Below, piece after piece: positions 1 to 8,712 of a stretch of 14,674 nt of DNA. The stretch covers positions 1,935-16,608 of the forward strand of contig NW_014012545.1 in NCBI RefSeq assembly GCF_000611645.1. Reading direction: 5' to 3'. The stretch is from Monoraphidium neglectum (taxonomy: Eukaryota; Chlorophyta; Chlorophyceae; Sphaeropleales; Selenastraceae). The position numbers and the translations under genes were made by a program. Within the stretch, counting starts at the first letter, position 1, and the number at the start of each line of letters is the position of its first letter. The notes beneath the pieces were generated by a model. That model worked only from the letters and a program-made list of their open reading frames with translations. It was not told the DNA's origin and searched no databases.

Positions 1-502
1 CACACATGTGCATGAACAAGCCGACCGCCACACCCGAGTCGCTCGACTTCAAAATCACGTGCGCATCCGCACGTGTGCGCACCTTGAACACCTCGTCGTC
101 GCCATGAGGCAGCTCCTCAGGCAGGGCCGCCGCCCCGGCCTCCACATCATGCTCATGGATGCTGCGCAGCTCCTGCGGGGATCGAGGGCCCGCCCCAGTG
201 TCGGGTCCCGTGCCGCTGCTGCAATCTCAGGTGGCACGCGCAGGTGCCGCCAGCCGCCGGTGCCCGGCCCGGCACGCACTCCTCCCAGCCCTTGCAGGCA
301 GCTGCCGCCCGCACGCGCAAGCGGGGAGTGCGCGTCCGAGGTTCCAATCAATAGCCGAATGGCGCACCTGCAGCAGGTTCTCATCCAAGAATGGGTACTC
401 AAGCTGCTCTGGCATATAAAGCCCGTCGGCCTCCGGCGCGGGCGCCGGCCCCGCCCCGGGCGGCAGCAGCGGCGCCCGCAGGTCTGGATCATCGGTGTCC
501 AT
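1..502 (-). CDS. 5' part of an unrecognised gene (two exons, runs off the left edge)
   Basis: Two exons are supported. Exon 1 is 502-368, beginning MDTDDPDLRAPLLPPG and ending ENLLQ (45 residues). Exon 2 is 172-83, running from ELRSIHEHDVE to GDDEVFK (30 residues). The intron between them (367-173) has a CAG/GTGCGC donor and a CCGCAG acceptor, both in phase 0. A second GTGCGC donor follows AAG at 82, and the frame also stays open to the edge, so the exact exon 2 end is not certain. The N-terminus is acidic with a Leu-Leu pair and a Pro/Ala linker, which resembles a cytosolic tail or a disordered leader. No domain, membrane segment or family signature is visible in these 75 residues, and I do not recognise the protein. 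The start is the only ATG opening this frame. Confidence 0.55.
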
Positions 503-939
503 TTGCTCGATTGTCGCGTGGCCGAGCGGGCAGCGGCGAGCGCAGGAGTGCGGCGGTGATGCGCGATGCGCTCACGGCACGCGCGCTCAGACGCCGGCGG
601 CCGCTGGGCGCTCGGTGAGAGGCCTGGCTGCCTGGTAATGCAATAATTGATTGGAAATCACAGAAATGTAATGCTGAACGCAAAGATCTGCCAATCGAAT
701 CGAGCGATCTTAGCATCTAACAAGGATTCCTTCGTACATAGAAGTTGGATTTTGCAGGCACTCTGTGAGAAATTTCATCACATATAGATATACACGAGAC
801 GTGACAAGACACCAAGTGGCTTCAGGCTTCACTGCTCAGCACCTGTGTCGCCGCTCAGTACCAGTGCTCAGTCAACAAGAAGGGCAGCTGTGAGCACAAA
901 GCTGGCATAGGACAGGACACAGTCAAGGAAGGGACTGTG
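503..939. other. Intergenic: upstream region of the left-edge gene
   Basis: No coding potential was found on either strand. The part nearest 502 is GC-rich. About 630-830 is distinctly more AT-rich (for example around 765-800) and probably holds the promoter of the left-edge gene. No clear TATA box, RNA gene or repeat was seen. Confidence 0.4.
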
Positions 940-982
940 TTACATGAACTTGGTGCTCACCAACCGCAGGGCCGACTTTACA
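940..982 (-). terminator. Two TGTAA poly(A) signals for the CCDC13-like gene
   Basis: On the minus strand TGTAA occurs at 982-978 and again at 944-940, about 100 and 138 bases past the stop codon at 1082. TGTAA is the known green-algal polyadenylation signal. This gives a 3' UTR of roughly 115-155 bases. Which copy is used cannot be told from sequence. Confidence 0.5.
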
Positions 983-1081
983 GCAGCCGGACTGCCAACA
1001 ACCACAACAAACGTCGGCCAGCCGACCACAAGAGAATAACACAGCGTCTCAACAACAGCACGAAAAGATAGCGGCCACCCC

Positions 1082-4000
1082 TTATTCACCGCCCGGCCGC
1101 CCTGCTGCAGCTACAATGGCGCCGCGCTCCTCGTCTATGTACCCTGCTGCCCCCTCGTCTTCCTCGTACACCCCCCCATCATCCTCGTCAGCACCAGCGT
1201 CGCCCACGACAAACGTGTCGGCCGTCGCCACGCCACGTCTGCTGCCGCTGCCAGCGCCGCCTCGCGCCGACCCTGCGGCCCCGCCCGGCGAGCCACCCCT
1301 GCCTGCATCGCTCCGGGAGCCTCGCAGCTGCCGGCCCTCCTGCTGCATTGCTTTGAGGCCACTGTGCAGCCGGTCGTTCTCCTCCTGCAACAAAACGCAA
1401 CCAGGGAGGCGGGGTGACTACAATCATTTCATGGGGCATGTTGGCTGGGCTGCACAGCATCCCGATGGGCCGCAAAGCCACATGTACGTGGCACTGCAGA
1501 AAGGTCAGTGCTATAGGATTGCTACCTCTGTTCTGGGCGTCCGCTCTCGTGTCACTGTGGCCAGCTGTGCAGCGGGGAAGGCACTGCACTGCTGCCCTAC
1601 CCAAGCTGTTTGCAGGAGCTGGATCCCAGCCACCCATCATCCCCGGCTCCCTTACCGCTCGCCAATCCGCCGCCAAACCTGCGTGCCCCACCTGCAGGGC
1701 CTGCACCTGCCGCCGCAGGTCGCAGCTCAAGCCGCTGGTGCCGGGGCGCGCCGCCTGCAGCTGCTCGAGATCGTCCTGCAGGGCGCGCACCTGGGGGCGG
1801 GCCGCAGGGGCGCACAAGAGAGACGTCACGACTCACCTTGAGCAACCGGGGGGCACCTCCCCAAAGCGCAAACGGTAAAAGCGCAGCTATTGGCTTGTTG
1901 TGAATATGCCGTCGCCAAGAGTGACATGAATTTTGGCTCCCTCAAGCGTGCACGCACCCGCATGCACAAGCAGCCCCCACCGTCTCACCTGCCCCCGCAG
2001 CTCGTCGCACTCGTCCTGCGCCGCCTCCAGCTGCTCCAGCAGCAGCTGCTCCTTGACCGCCCCGCCGCCGCCGCCGCCGGCCCCGGCCGCGGCGGGCTGC
2101 TGCAGCTGCGCCTGCAGGTAGCGGATGACCTTCGCAGACTGCTCCAGCTGCTCGTCCTGCTCCACCACCTGGGTGAGGTGAGGGGGGTGCAGTGAGCCCA
2201 CGGCGGCGTCACCTCTCTTTTCATGGGCCAAGATGATACGGCACGAATTACATCCGTCATCCGCGGAGAGCTGGGTCACGCTGAGAGCATATCAGGAGGC
2301 AGCCGGCAGCATGCGGTTACCGATTGGTGTGGGCACGCCTCTTCCTGTGGCCGGGCCACAGGAAGAGGTTGGGATGGCTGGTGGCGCATGTGCGCGCCGC
2401 GGGACGCACCTGCTGCCTGAGCTGTGCCACCTCTGTCCAGACGTGCTCCTGGCCGCCAGACGGACTGGTGCGGCGTGAGGGCAACGGCAACCACGAGGGC
2501 GGGGAGCTGGAGGGACTGCCAGTCCGAGGTGTTGCTGTGCGGCTGCAGGGAACAAGCACGCGAGCACACAGCACGCATCACCTTCCCCAACCATCACCAC
2601 TTTGAGCCGTGCACATCAGGCGTTGCGGCTGATCTGGTTGCGCACCAAAACGGCGCTGTTGGCATGCGCGTCTCGTTTCTTGTGTCCACCCTCATCGACG
2701 CCCCACCTGTCCACACCCGTCACGCTGGCCCTGATGTGGCGCCCCGAGCCGCCCGCCTGCACTGCCGCTGCCAGCTCGGCCCTGAGCGCCGTGATGAGGC
2801 GGTCGTCGTTCTTGGTTTTCCGCAGCACCACGGCCATCTTGTCTCGCGCGGCCGCCAGCTGCAGTTCATGCGCGCATGTACAGGCCAGGTTTGAGTCGTG
2901 TGAGTGACGATCGCACCCGCCTGGAGCCGTGCCGGTCTACAGCATTTTTGACTGAAGAAGCCTGCAGAAATCATCTGCCTTGTACAGCATCCTGGTGTGC
3001 GCGCACATACACAGGCTCCGACGCCCGTCAGAAGTGGCCACTTTGCTGTTGCAGATTCCACCCACCCAAAATCCAACCTCGCGTCTGCCCTCGCCCTTTC
3101 TCATCGCCCTCACCCCGGGCAGGCCCCCCCCCCTGCCCCTGGCCGGCCCACCTCCTCCTCGAGCACCTTTCGCCGGCTGCTGGCACCCGCATACTGCCGC
3201 CGCAGCTGCTCCGCGGCCGCCTTTGCCGCCGCCAGCTCCGCCGCCACGCGCTCCATCTCGGCGGCGCGCTCCTTTGAGATCTTCCCAATGGTGTTGCGGT
3301 GCACCTCGTCGTGCTTGCTGGGCAGGGGCGCCCCCTGCGCACGCGGCCCGCAAGTGCATGCCGGCAGCTATTGCTGTTGGTGGCTAGCAGCCTGGCAGCC
3401 AACAGCCTAAGGGTTCATTCAACCAACGAACGGGGCAGTCCTGTCGCCATCTGCGCCTTCCTCGCACCCAGCCATGCGGCCCGCAGCAACTGGCGCGGCG
3501 ATGCGGCACAGACGCTACCCTGGCAAGCCGCCCGGCTCCTCCGTTCTTGCCTGGCTGCGGCAGTCTAAGAGTACTCAGAGCCCACCCTCCAGCTTTCCGA
3601 AGCCACTGCCTGCCCCCAAAGCGCACAGCAGCGCGCACCCGCTCCTCCCGCAGCTTGCGTATGGTGTCCTTGAGCGCGATGATCGCCTCGCGGCGCCCCT
3701 TCCAGTCGCTGCCCTCTTCCAGCACCTTGGCCAGGGGCACGTCCTCCCCCACCTCCCGCGCCAGGGCCCGCGCCAGCTTCCTGTTCTCCCCCTCCAGGGC
3801 AAACACCTGCAGTAGGCGGCAGGAACTGTGGTGGGCGCCACGCTAGCAGGGCGCCAGCAGGCTCGGATGGAGCCGGCCGGCTTGCATGCTTGCAGGCCGC
3901 ATGCTGCCGCATGCAGCTGGAAATGCACACATTGACCTGTGCCGATGCCATTGGCGCCTGCATGCGCACGCTGTTCCGCGCATCCTTGGAGTGGTCGGCT

Positions 4001-4835
4001 GTTGCCCCGTGCGTGCCCACCATGGGTGCGCCCAGCCCCACATTTGGGTACCATATGCAGCGCAACCCCGCGCACCTTCTGCTCCAACTGCGACATTTTG
4101 TTGGTCTGCTGCTGCGCCCGCTCCCGCCACACCGCCGCCTCCTTGGCCGCGGAGTCCGCCGCCTCTGCCGCCTGCTCGACCGCCGACCGCGCCGCGGCCT
4201 GGATCTTCTGCGCGGACGCGCCGTCGCGCGGCTGGGTGGCCTCGGACAGGGACTGCTGCAGCTGGGCGGCGCGCTGCTTCTCCTTCTCAAGCATCAGGTT
4301 GAGGGCGCGATTCTTCTTGGACAGCTCTATCACCTGGCAAGGGCCAGGAGCCAGGCGCAGGTAAGCGTCGCAGGGGTGGGCGCGCGAATCGACCGCGTCG
4401 TGCAGGCACGGGCACGCAGGGGGCTCAGGCTCGGCTGGCATGACCGCACCAGCAGGCCGGGGCGCCCCGTGGCGCTTCGCACGAGGCAGGCGTTCCGCTT
4501 TGTGCTCAGAGGGGCATGATGCGCGCAGTACCTTGGCCGCCTGGGTGTCCTGCGACTGCAGCTGCCCGGCCGCCTCGGCAATCTCGCGGAGCGCCGCTAT
4601 CTCGTGGTCGCGCACGGCCAAAGCGTGCTGCAGCTTTTCATGCTCCTTCCGCAGCGCCCGCAGCTTTGTGCGTGACGCGGCAAGCGGCGGTGTGTGGATC
4701 GGAAGGTGTTCAGCGAGCTCACTCTCCTGAAGCACCCAAAGCTGCAGCAATCAGCTCGCCACCATGCAGCAGCGACACGTGCCCCACCGCACGCACCTCG
4801 TCCGCAGGGGACGCTGGATTCACGGTTAATGCCAT
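1082..4835 (-). CDS. CCDC13: CCDC13-like coiled-coil protein, 10 exons, 548 residues
   Basis: Exons: 4835-4797, 4741-4532, 4333-4076, 3806-3639, 3334-3152, 2858-2707, 2464-2410, 2168-1989, 1790-1692, 1384-1082 (TAA). All introns are GT-AG and phases agree throughout. The product is almost wholly charged, Leu-rich coiled coil. Segments that match my memory of CCDC13 are VIELSKKNRALNLMLEKEK (residues 84-102), REVGEDVPLAKVLEEGSDW and following (about 186-205), RRKVLEEE (279-286) and KTKNDDRLITALRAEL (303-318). A Gly/Ala-rich hinge lies near 380-395. The tail from about 470 is Gly/Arg-rich and then acidic. Human CCDC13 is longer (about 715 residues) and is a centriolar-satellite protein needed for ciliogenesis; that role here is inferred. 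The exon 6/7 junction is the least certain. The frame stays open upstream to an ATG at 4967, so a start 44 residues longer is possible. Confidence 0.7.
2338..2368. repeat. Perfect inverted repeat inside intron 7 of the CCDC13-like gene
   Basis: Two 15-base arms, 2338-2352 (CCTCTTCCTGTGGCC) and 2354-2368, are exact reverse complements separated by one base. The element sits wholly within intron 7 (2409-2169). As RNA it would need some arm-end unpairing to form a hairpin loop. Confidence 0.9.
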
Positions 4836-4891
4836 ACTTGATAGTCGTTGATTACGTGCAAGAGCCACACACACAGCGGCGGTGTGTGGAT
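4683..4891. repeat. 17-base direct repeat pair around the CCDC13-like start
   Basis: AGCGGCGGTGTGTGGAT occurs at 4683-4699, inside coding exon 2, and again at 4875-4891, about 40 bases upstream of the chosen ATG. Both copies have the same orientation and no mismatch. Confidence 0.85.
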
Positions 4892-5049
4892 ATAAAGACC
4901 TCGCGGTCAAACTTGATGGCGACGGATCATCTACAGGCAAGTGTGATTTTGGCTTCGATGCGATCAAAATAAAAAATATCTTTGCCTTGCATCAGGCGCA
5001 CCCGCACAGCTCTCAATCTTAGATCACTTATTAGTCAACCAATGACTGA
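4836..5049 (-). promoter_or_regulatory. Short spacer: 3' end of the secreted-protein gene and promoter of the CCDC13-like gene
   Basis: Only about 214 bases separate the stop of the upstream gene (5050) from the ATG at 4835, so both the upstream 3' UTR and this gene's promoter must fit here. The minus strand reads TTTATATCC near 4888-4896, a weak TATA-like sequence about 55 bases from the ATG. An A-rich stretch lies at about 4966-4980. No TGTAA was found in this spacer. Confidence 0.3.
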
Positions 5050-7947
5050 TCAGCAGGTGAGCACTGCAGTACACGGCGTTTGGCTGAACAGTACAATGCA
5101 TGGCGTGATTCTTGCTCCCAATCCGTCCTCGCAAGGGCCGATGCCCTGTCCCTTAATCGGTGTGCATGGCCAGCAATATTCCTTGTCGTCGGCGCAGGAG
5201 CAGCCGTCGTTCAGCTCTGCCATCACCTGTGTCGGAGGTAGGCAGGTAGCTGGCGGAGGCAAACAGCGAGTTGCGGTGTTAAAACTCAGCTCCAAGGGGC
5301 CCTGCACACATGTTGCCTAGCATGCTGCTATTCAAACTGGTGTGCTTGCATAGCAACCTGCCAGGTGAAACGGTGCAGGGTACGACTGTGCATGGTGCGG
5401 GCTGGCTATTGAGTTTACTTCATGGCCGTAGAACTTGCAGCCATCTCCAAACCAGCTGATCACACTGTGGATTGGGGCTGTCCAGAAGTGGCTGGCTCCC
5501 CATTACTTGGGCACTGCAGGGCTGAGATATTGAAGAAGTGCAGATGGCTGGCCTGGCTCACATCCATGTGCCAACAGTCATCTGCGTGTTCACTCTCAAG
5601 ACAGGCACAGAAGTAAGCACAGTCTAAAACCATCCCCTCGTTCTGCTGAAGGCAACAGACTAATTACATTTGCATGAATTAACTCCAACCTCCTGGCATC
5701 GCAAGCAGTGCGGCTTGACAAATGAGGTTTGCAAGACCTGAAGGCGCACGTACGCCGCTTATTCAGCAGGCTACGGCACTAACATAAACAGTGGGGCCAG
5801 CACAGGTGCAGCTCCCAAGCAACAAGGAAGCACGGTCACTTCCACTCAAGAATACGTCGTCGCAAGTGCAACCCCCGCTTGTGCAGCGGGATGTCTGCGT
5901 CAGCCCGCACAAGGATGAAGCATCAAAAAGGGGTTACCTTCCAGTTGTCCTGTGTGCATTGCTCAGAGCCGGCTGTCTTGTACACCGTCTCAATATTAGC
6001 CTGGCAAGGCCTGCAAATACCAGCCGTCACACAGCATTGTATCAGTGCAGGCAAAGCTGCACATTATCCTGTGCCACGCCAGGGGGGACGGGTGATCTCG
6101 CTCATGCAAAAGCATTTACTTGCCGCCGAAGCTGCTGGCTCCGTTGTTTGCGCTGTTGAAGTTGAACTGAGGCCCCGCGCCAGGAGGGAACAGGCCTGAA
6201 GGGAGAAGGAAGAGCAAGGCACGCAGGAGTGAGCAACCACCAATTCCTGAGCCCGACAAGGATACCCACACAGGGCAGCGGACCAACACCTGGCCGCCTC
6301 AGCCTTAAGCCTCATATAAGATTTTCCACGGCCCGCATTCCACCAGCCCCCACCCACTGCTCACCGCAGAAGCCCAGGACCTTAGACGTCGCCTCGCTGT
6401 CGGCAAACGAGTTGAACGCGCCGCCGCCGCAGCTGGCGGACGCGAGGGCGCGCGCCTTGGACAGCACGAGGCAGCCGTTCTGGTCCTGGTTCAGCGCGAT
6501 CGCAAAAGCCGACGACCAGGCAGAGGCGTAGCTGTTGGAGCCCGAGCAGAACACCTCCGCGGTCGCCTCAGCAACCGCCTGCTGGCCGTCGCCACCGCCG
6601 GCGATGGCGGTCGCGAGCGCCTTGCCGTATGCATACTGCCCGTTCTGCCCGCCGCGGCTGACCGCGTCGGCCACGGCGAGGCCGAAGTTGCGCAGCGACC
6701 CGCGGCGGCGCGCGTCGGTGAACGCGCTGGCAGTGGCGCGGGCGAAGGGGTCGACCTGGCCGCGGGCGAGGGCGACGCTGGCGGACTGGCTCAGGAGGTC
6801 GGCGGTGCGGCCGCGGTTGAGGGAGGCGGCGGAGGCGAACGCGGTGGCGATGCTGCTGCCGCGGCCGCGGGCGGCCGTGTCCACAATGGCCTCTGAGGTG
6901 GGAAAGGTGGGGTTGGTCAAATGTTAGCAGTGTTTGAGGTTTTGGGTTTTGCTTGTTGCTTGCGACGATTGATAAGAGCTGGCACAAAAATGCAAGCAGT
7001 ACAGCTGCAAGAGAACCGTCGAGCGCAACACATCTCCCTGCCACTTTACTGTCCTTCCCCCAGCGCCTCGCACGCACCAGCAATGGCGTAGCTGTTGCCG
7101 CCACCCACAATGCTCTGAGCGGTGGAGGTCGCACTCGCAGTGGCAAACGACTGGCTGAGGCGCTGCGCATCGGCCGACAGGCCTTGGCCCCTGCGGGACC
7201 CGAAACCGCTGGGCGGGCTGGAGGGCACCAGGCCGGAGAAGATCTGGCGGTCATAGCGCTGGAAGCCACGGCTGCCGCCCCTGTTGTCGTCGTTGCGGCT
7301 GCCGCCCCTGGTGTCGTCGTTGCGGCCACCGGCCTGGCCAAAGCGGCCGCCACCGTTGTTGAAGCCACCCTGGCCGGAGCGGCCAGGCCCGTTGTTGAAG
7401 CCACCCTGGCCGAAGCGGCCGCCGCCATTGTTGAAGCCGCCCTGCCCAAAACCACCGCCGCCGTTGCCATTGTTGAAAAAGTTTCCCCAGTCGCCGAACT
7501 GGTTCTGGTCGTCCTTGCCCTTGCCGCCCTTGCCGCCCTTGTCATCACGTCCTTCCTTACCGTCCAGCAGGATGCGGCCTGTTCAGGGGCAAACGCGCAG
7601 GGGGGAAATGGATGGAAAGCTCTAGTCACAGGTGAATCAACAAACTCAGAGGACTGAGGCGAGCGGGCATTGGCGCAGGACGGCCCTGAACTGCGCCAGC
7701 TGGCAGCTTGCAAGGGGCAATGATGTCGATCGCGGAGCGCCGGACAAGGCGGTGCGCATACGGAACGGCTGGGCTGCGCAGCTACACACTTCTGGCTGGC
7801 AAACCAATTGGACACAGTGGCCGCATGCTTGCCACCACCATGCAAAGCTCGCCATGCAACACGGTGATGCTGCGCACCTGCTGCGTGGGCCTGCCATGGT
7901 GCCACCAGCACCAGCAGCAGGGCCAGAGTTGCTACCCGGATCGCCAT
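5050..7947 (-). CDS. Secreted silk-like modular protein with Cys-rich tail, 7 exons, about 502 residues
   Basis: Exons: 7947-7878, 7578-7078, 6892-6365, 6195-6120, 6010-5938, 5645-5562, 5226-5050 (TGA). Phases 1,1,1,2,0,0 agree. Residues 1-23 (MAIRVATLALLLVLVAPWQA, then HAA) form a clear signal peptide, followed by GRILLDG. A Lys/Gly/Asp-rich stretch leads to Gly/Asn repeats with unit GFNNGGGRFGQG (about 59-108) and a doubled RNDDxRGGS (109-126). From about 157 to 367 there is an Ala/Ser-rich domain of runs such as SQSFATASATSTAQS and KALATAIAGGGDG, recalling silk-like composition. Residues 392-502 carry 14 Cys, including CSC and CWPC. A role in wall or extracellular matrix is inferred only; I do not recognise a family. 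Exons 5-7 rest on frame and splice fit alone, and the alternative ends are described in the findings. Confidence 0.72.
5664..5668 (-). terminator. Possible intronic TGTAA poly(A) signal
   Basis: TGTAA lies on the minus strand inside intron 5 (5937-5646) of the secreted-protein gene. It would suit a shorter transcript that keeps intron 4 and stops at the TAA at 6118-6116. It may also be chance. Confidence 0.3.
7271..7324. repeat. Two 27-base coding repeats
   Basis: Two tandem 27-base units (7271-7297 and 7298-7324) differ at a single base. On the minus strand they encode RNDDTRGGS and RNDDNRGGS in exon 2 of the secreted-protein gene, which suggests recent duplication. Confidence 0.85.
7356..7469. 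repeat. 36-base coding tandem repeats (Gly/Asn-rich)
   Basis: Units begin TTGTTGAAG at 7356, 7392 and 7428 (36-base period), then a degenerate 42-base step leads to 7470. A partial unit lies on the low side at about 7331-7355. Each 36-base unit encodes a 12-residue motif of the type GFNNGGGRFGQG on the minus strand. The first two units are nearly identical in their first 20 bases, as expected of an expandable minisatellite. Confidence 0.85.
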
Positions 7948-8707
7948 GGGTGCAGGTGCACTGGAGCGTGTGTGCAGCGCTCAACCAAAGTAACCAGTCA
8001 GCTGCCTGCAAAGGGCAAAGGCAGCAAGGGTGGTGCCGGTGAGGAGGCGAGGAGCTGGTGACACAGCAGCCGCCTGAGCTGATGATGGACCGGCGACCGT
8101 GCGTGCTGCCACAATCATCGTGGGGTTGAAATTCTCGCAAAATTTACCCATGTCGTCCTGCATGCGGATGGACTGAGAGCACTGCGTCTTCCCGCGCTGG
8201 ACCATACCTGGCCTTGTGGCGGACGCGATCAAGACTTGAGACAACGGTCCTGATTGATATCTTGTAGATACCCCTTGCAGACCACACGCGACACGGGGCT
8301 TTATGACGACCCCGGAAAGATGGACGCCAATGCGACGATAGTTGAAGACACGATTCGTACTGTTCTGCCGGTCAACTTGCGCAATAGCTGAGTTTTGGCG
8401 ATCAAATCGAGTTTTGAACCCTTTGGATGTATCGTGTAGGCAACCGCCTGTGTTGTAACTCGGGTGACACGGAGCGGATGCAGCTTCTAGTTTCTGCGTT
8501 CGACGACCTGATGACGCTGCAGCGCATCGGTCATGAAACTTTGATTGGGAGTCAGCTGCGATAGCGTGGTTGTTCCAAGCAGGTCGCGGTCTTGTGACCG
8601 ATGCTGGGTGGTAGAGATGAAGAGAGCAGTACTGTGCGCTGCGGCACCTAATAACTCATCCATGCGAGCAGCCGCCAATCACGCAACCACTTGCAGCATG
8701 CATTGGA
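7948..8707. other. Intergenic: BBS1 3' end and upstream region of the secreted-protein gene
   Basis: No exon could be supported. A minus-strand 87-codon ORF (8244-7981) ends 33 bases before the ATG at 7947, but its composition is unconvincing; at most it is an upstream ORF. No tRNA or repeat array was seen. No TGTAA was found on the minus strand other than the one overlapping the BBS1 stop. Confidence 0.35.
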
Positions 8708-8712
8708 TTACA
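8708..8712 (-). terminator. TGTAA poly(A) signal overlapping the BBS1 stop codon
   Basis: The last codons ATG TAA themselves contain TGTAA (8712-8708). If used, cleavage a short distance downstream would give an extremely short 3' UTR. No other minus-strand TGTAA was found between here and 7948. Confidence 0.3.

Noticed and set aside
3565..4750. Long minus-strand ORFs (391 and 241 codons) read without splicing
   Set aside because: They read through introns; the coiled-coil character is lost between exons and returns in phase only with the GT-AG introns removed.
7284..7625. Plus-strand Pro-rich ORF (repeated PPLLKPPWPKRPP) resembling a hydroxyproline-rich wall protein
   Set aside because: It is the antisense of the Gly/Asn repeat exon. 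The minus strand has a signal peptide, matching splice phases and continuation into further exons; the plus frame has none.
6116..7947. Secreted-protein gene ending at the TAA at 6118-6116 as the only form
   Set aside because: The TAA coincides with a good GTAAAT donor, and splicing to 6010 continues in phase into a Cys-rich exon with its own good donor. Kept as an alternative isoform instead.
7646..8244. Minus-strand ORFs of 164 and 87 codons upstream of and overlapping the start of the secreted-protein gene
   Set aside because: Composition is not protein-like, and they run through the first intron or 5' leader. At most one is an upstream ORF.
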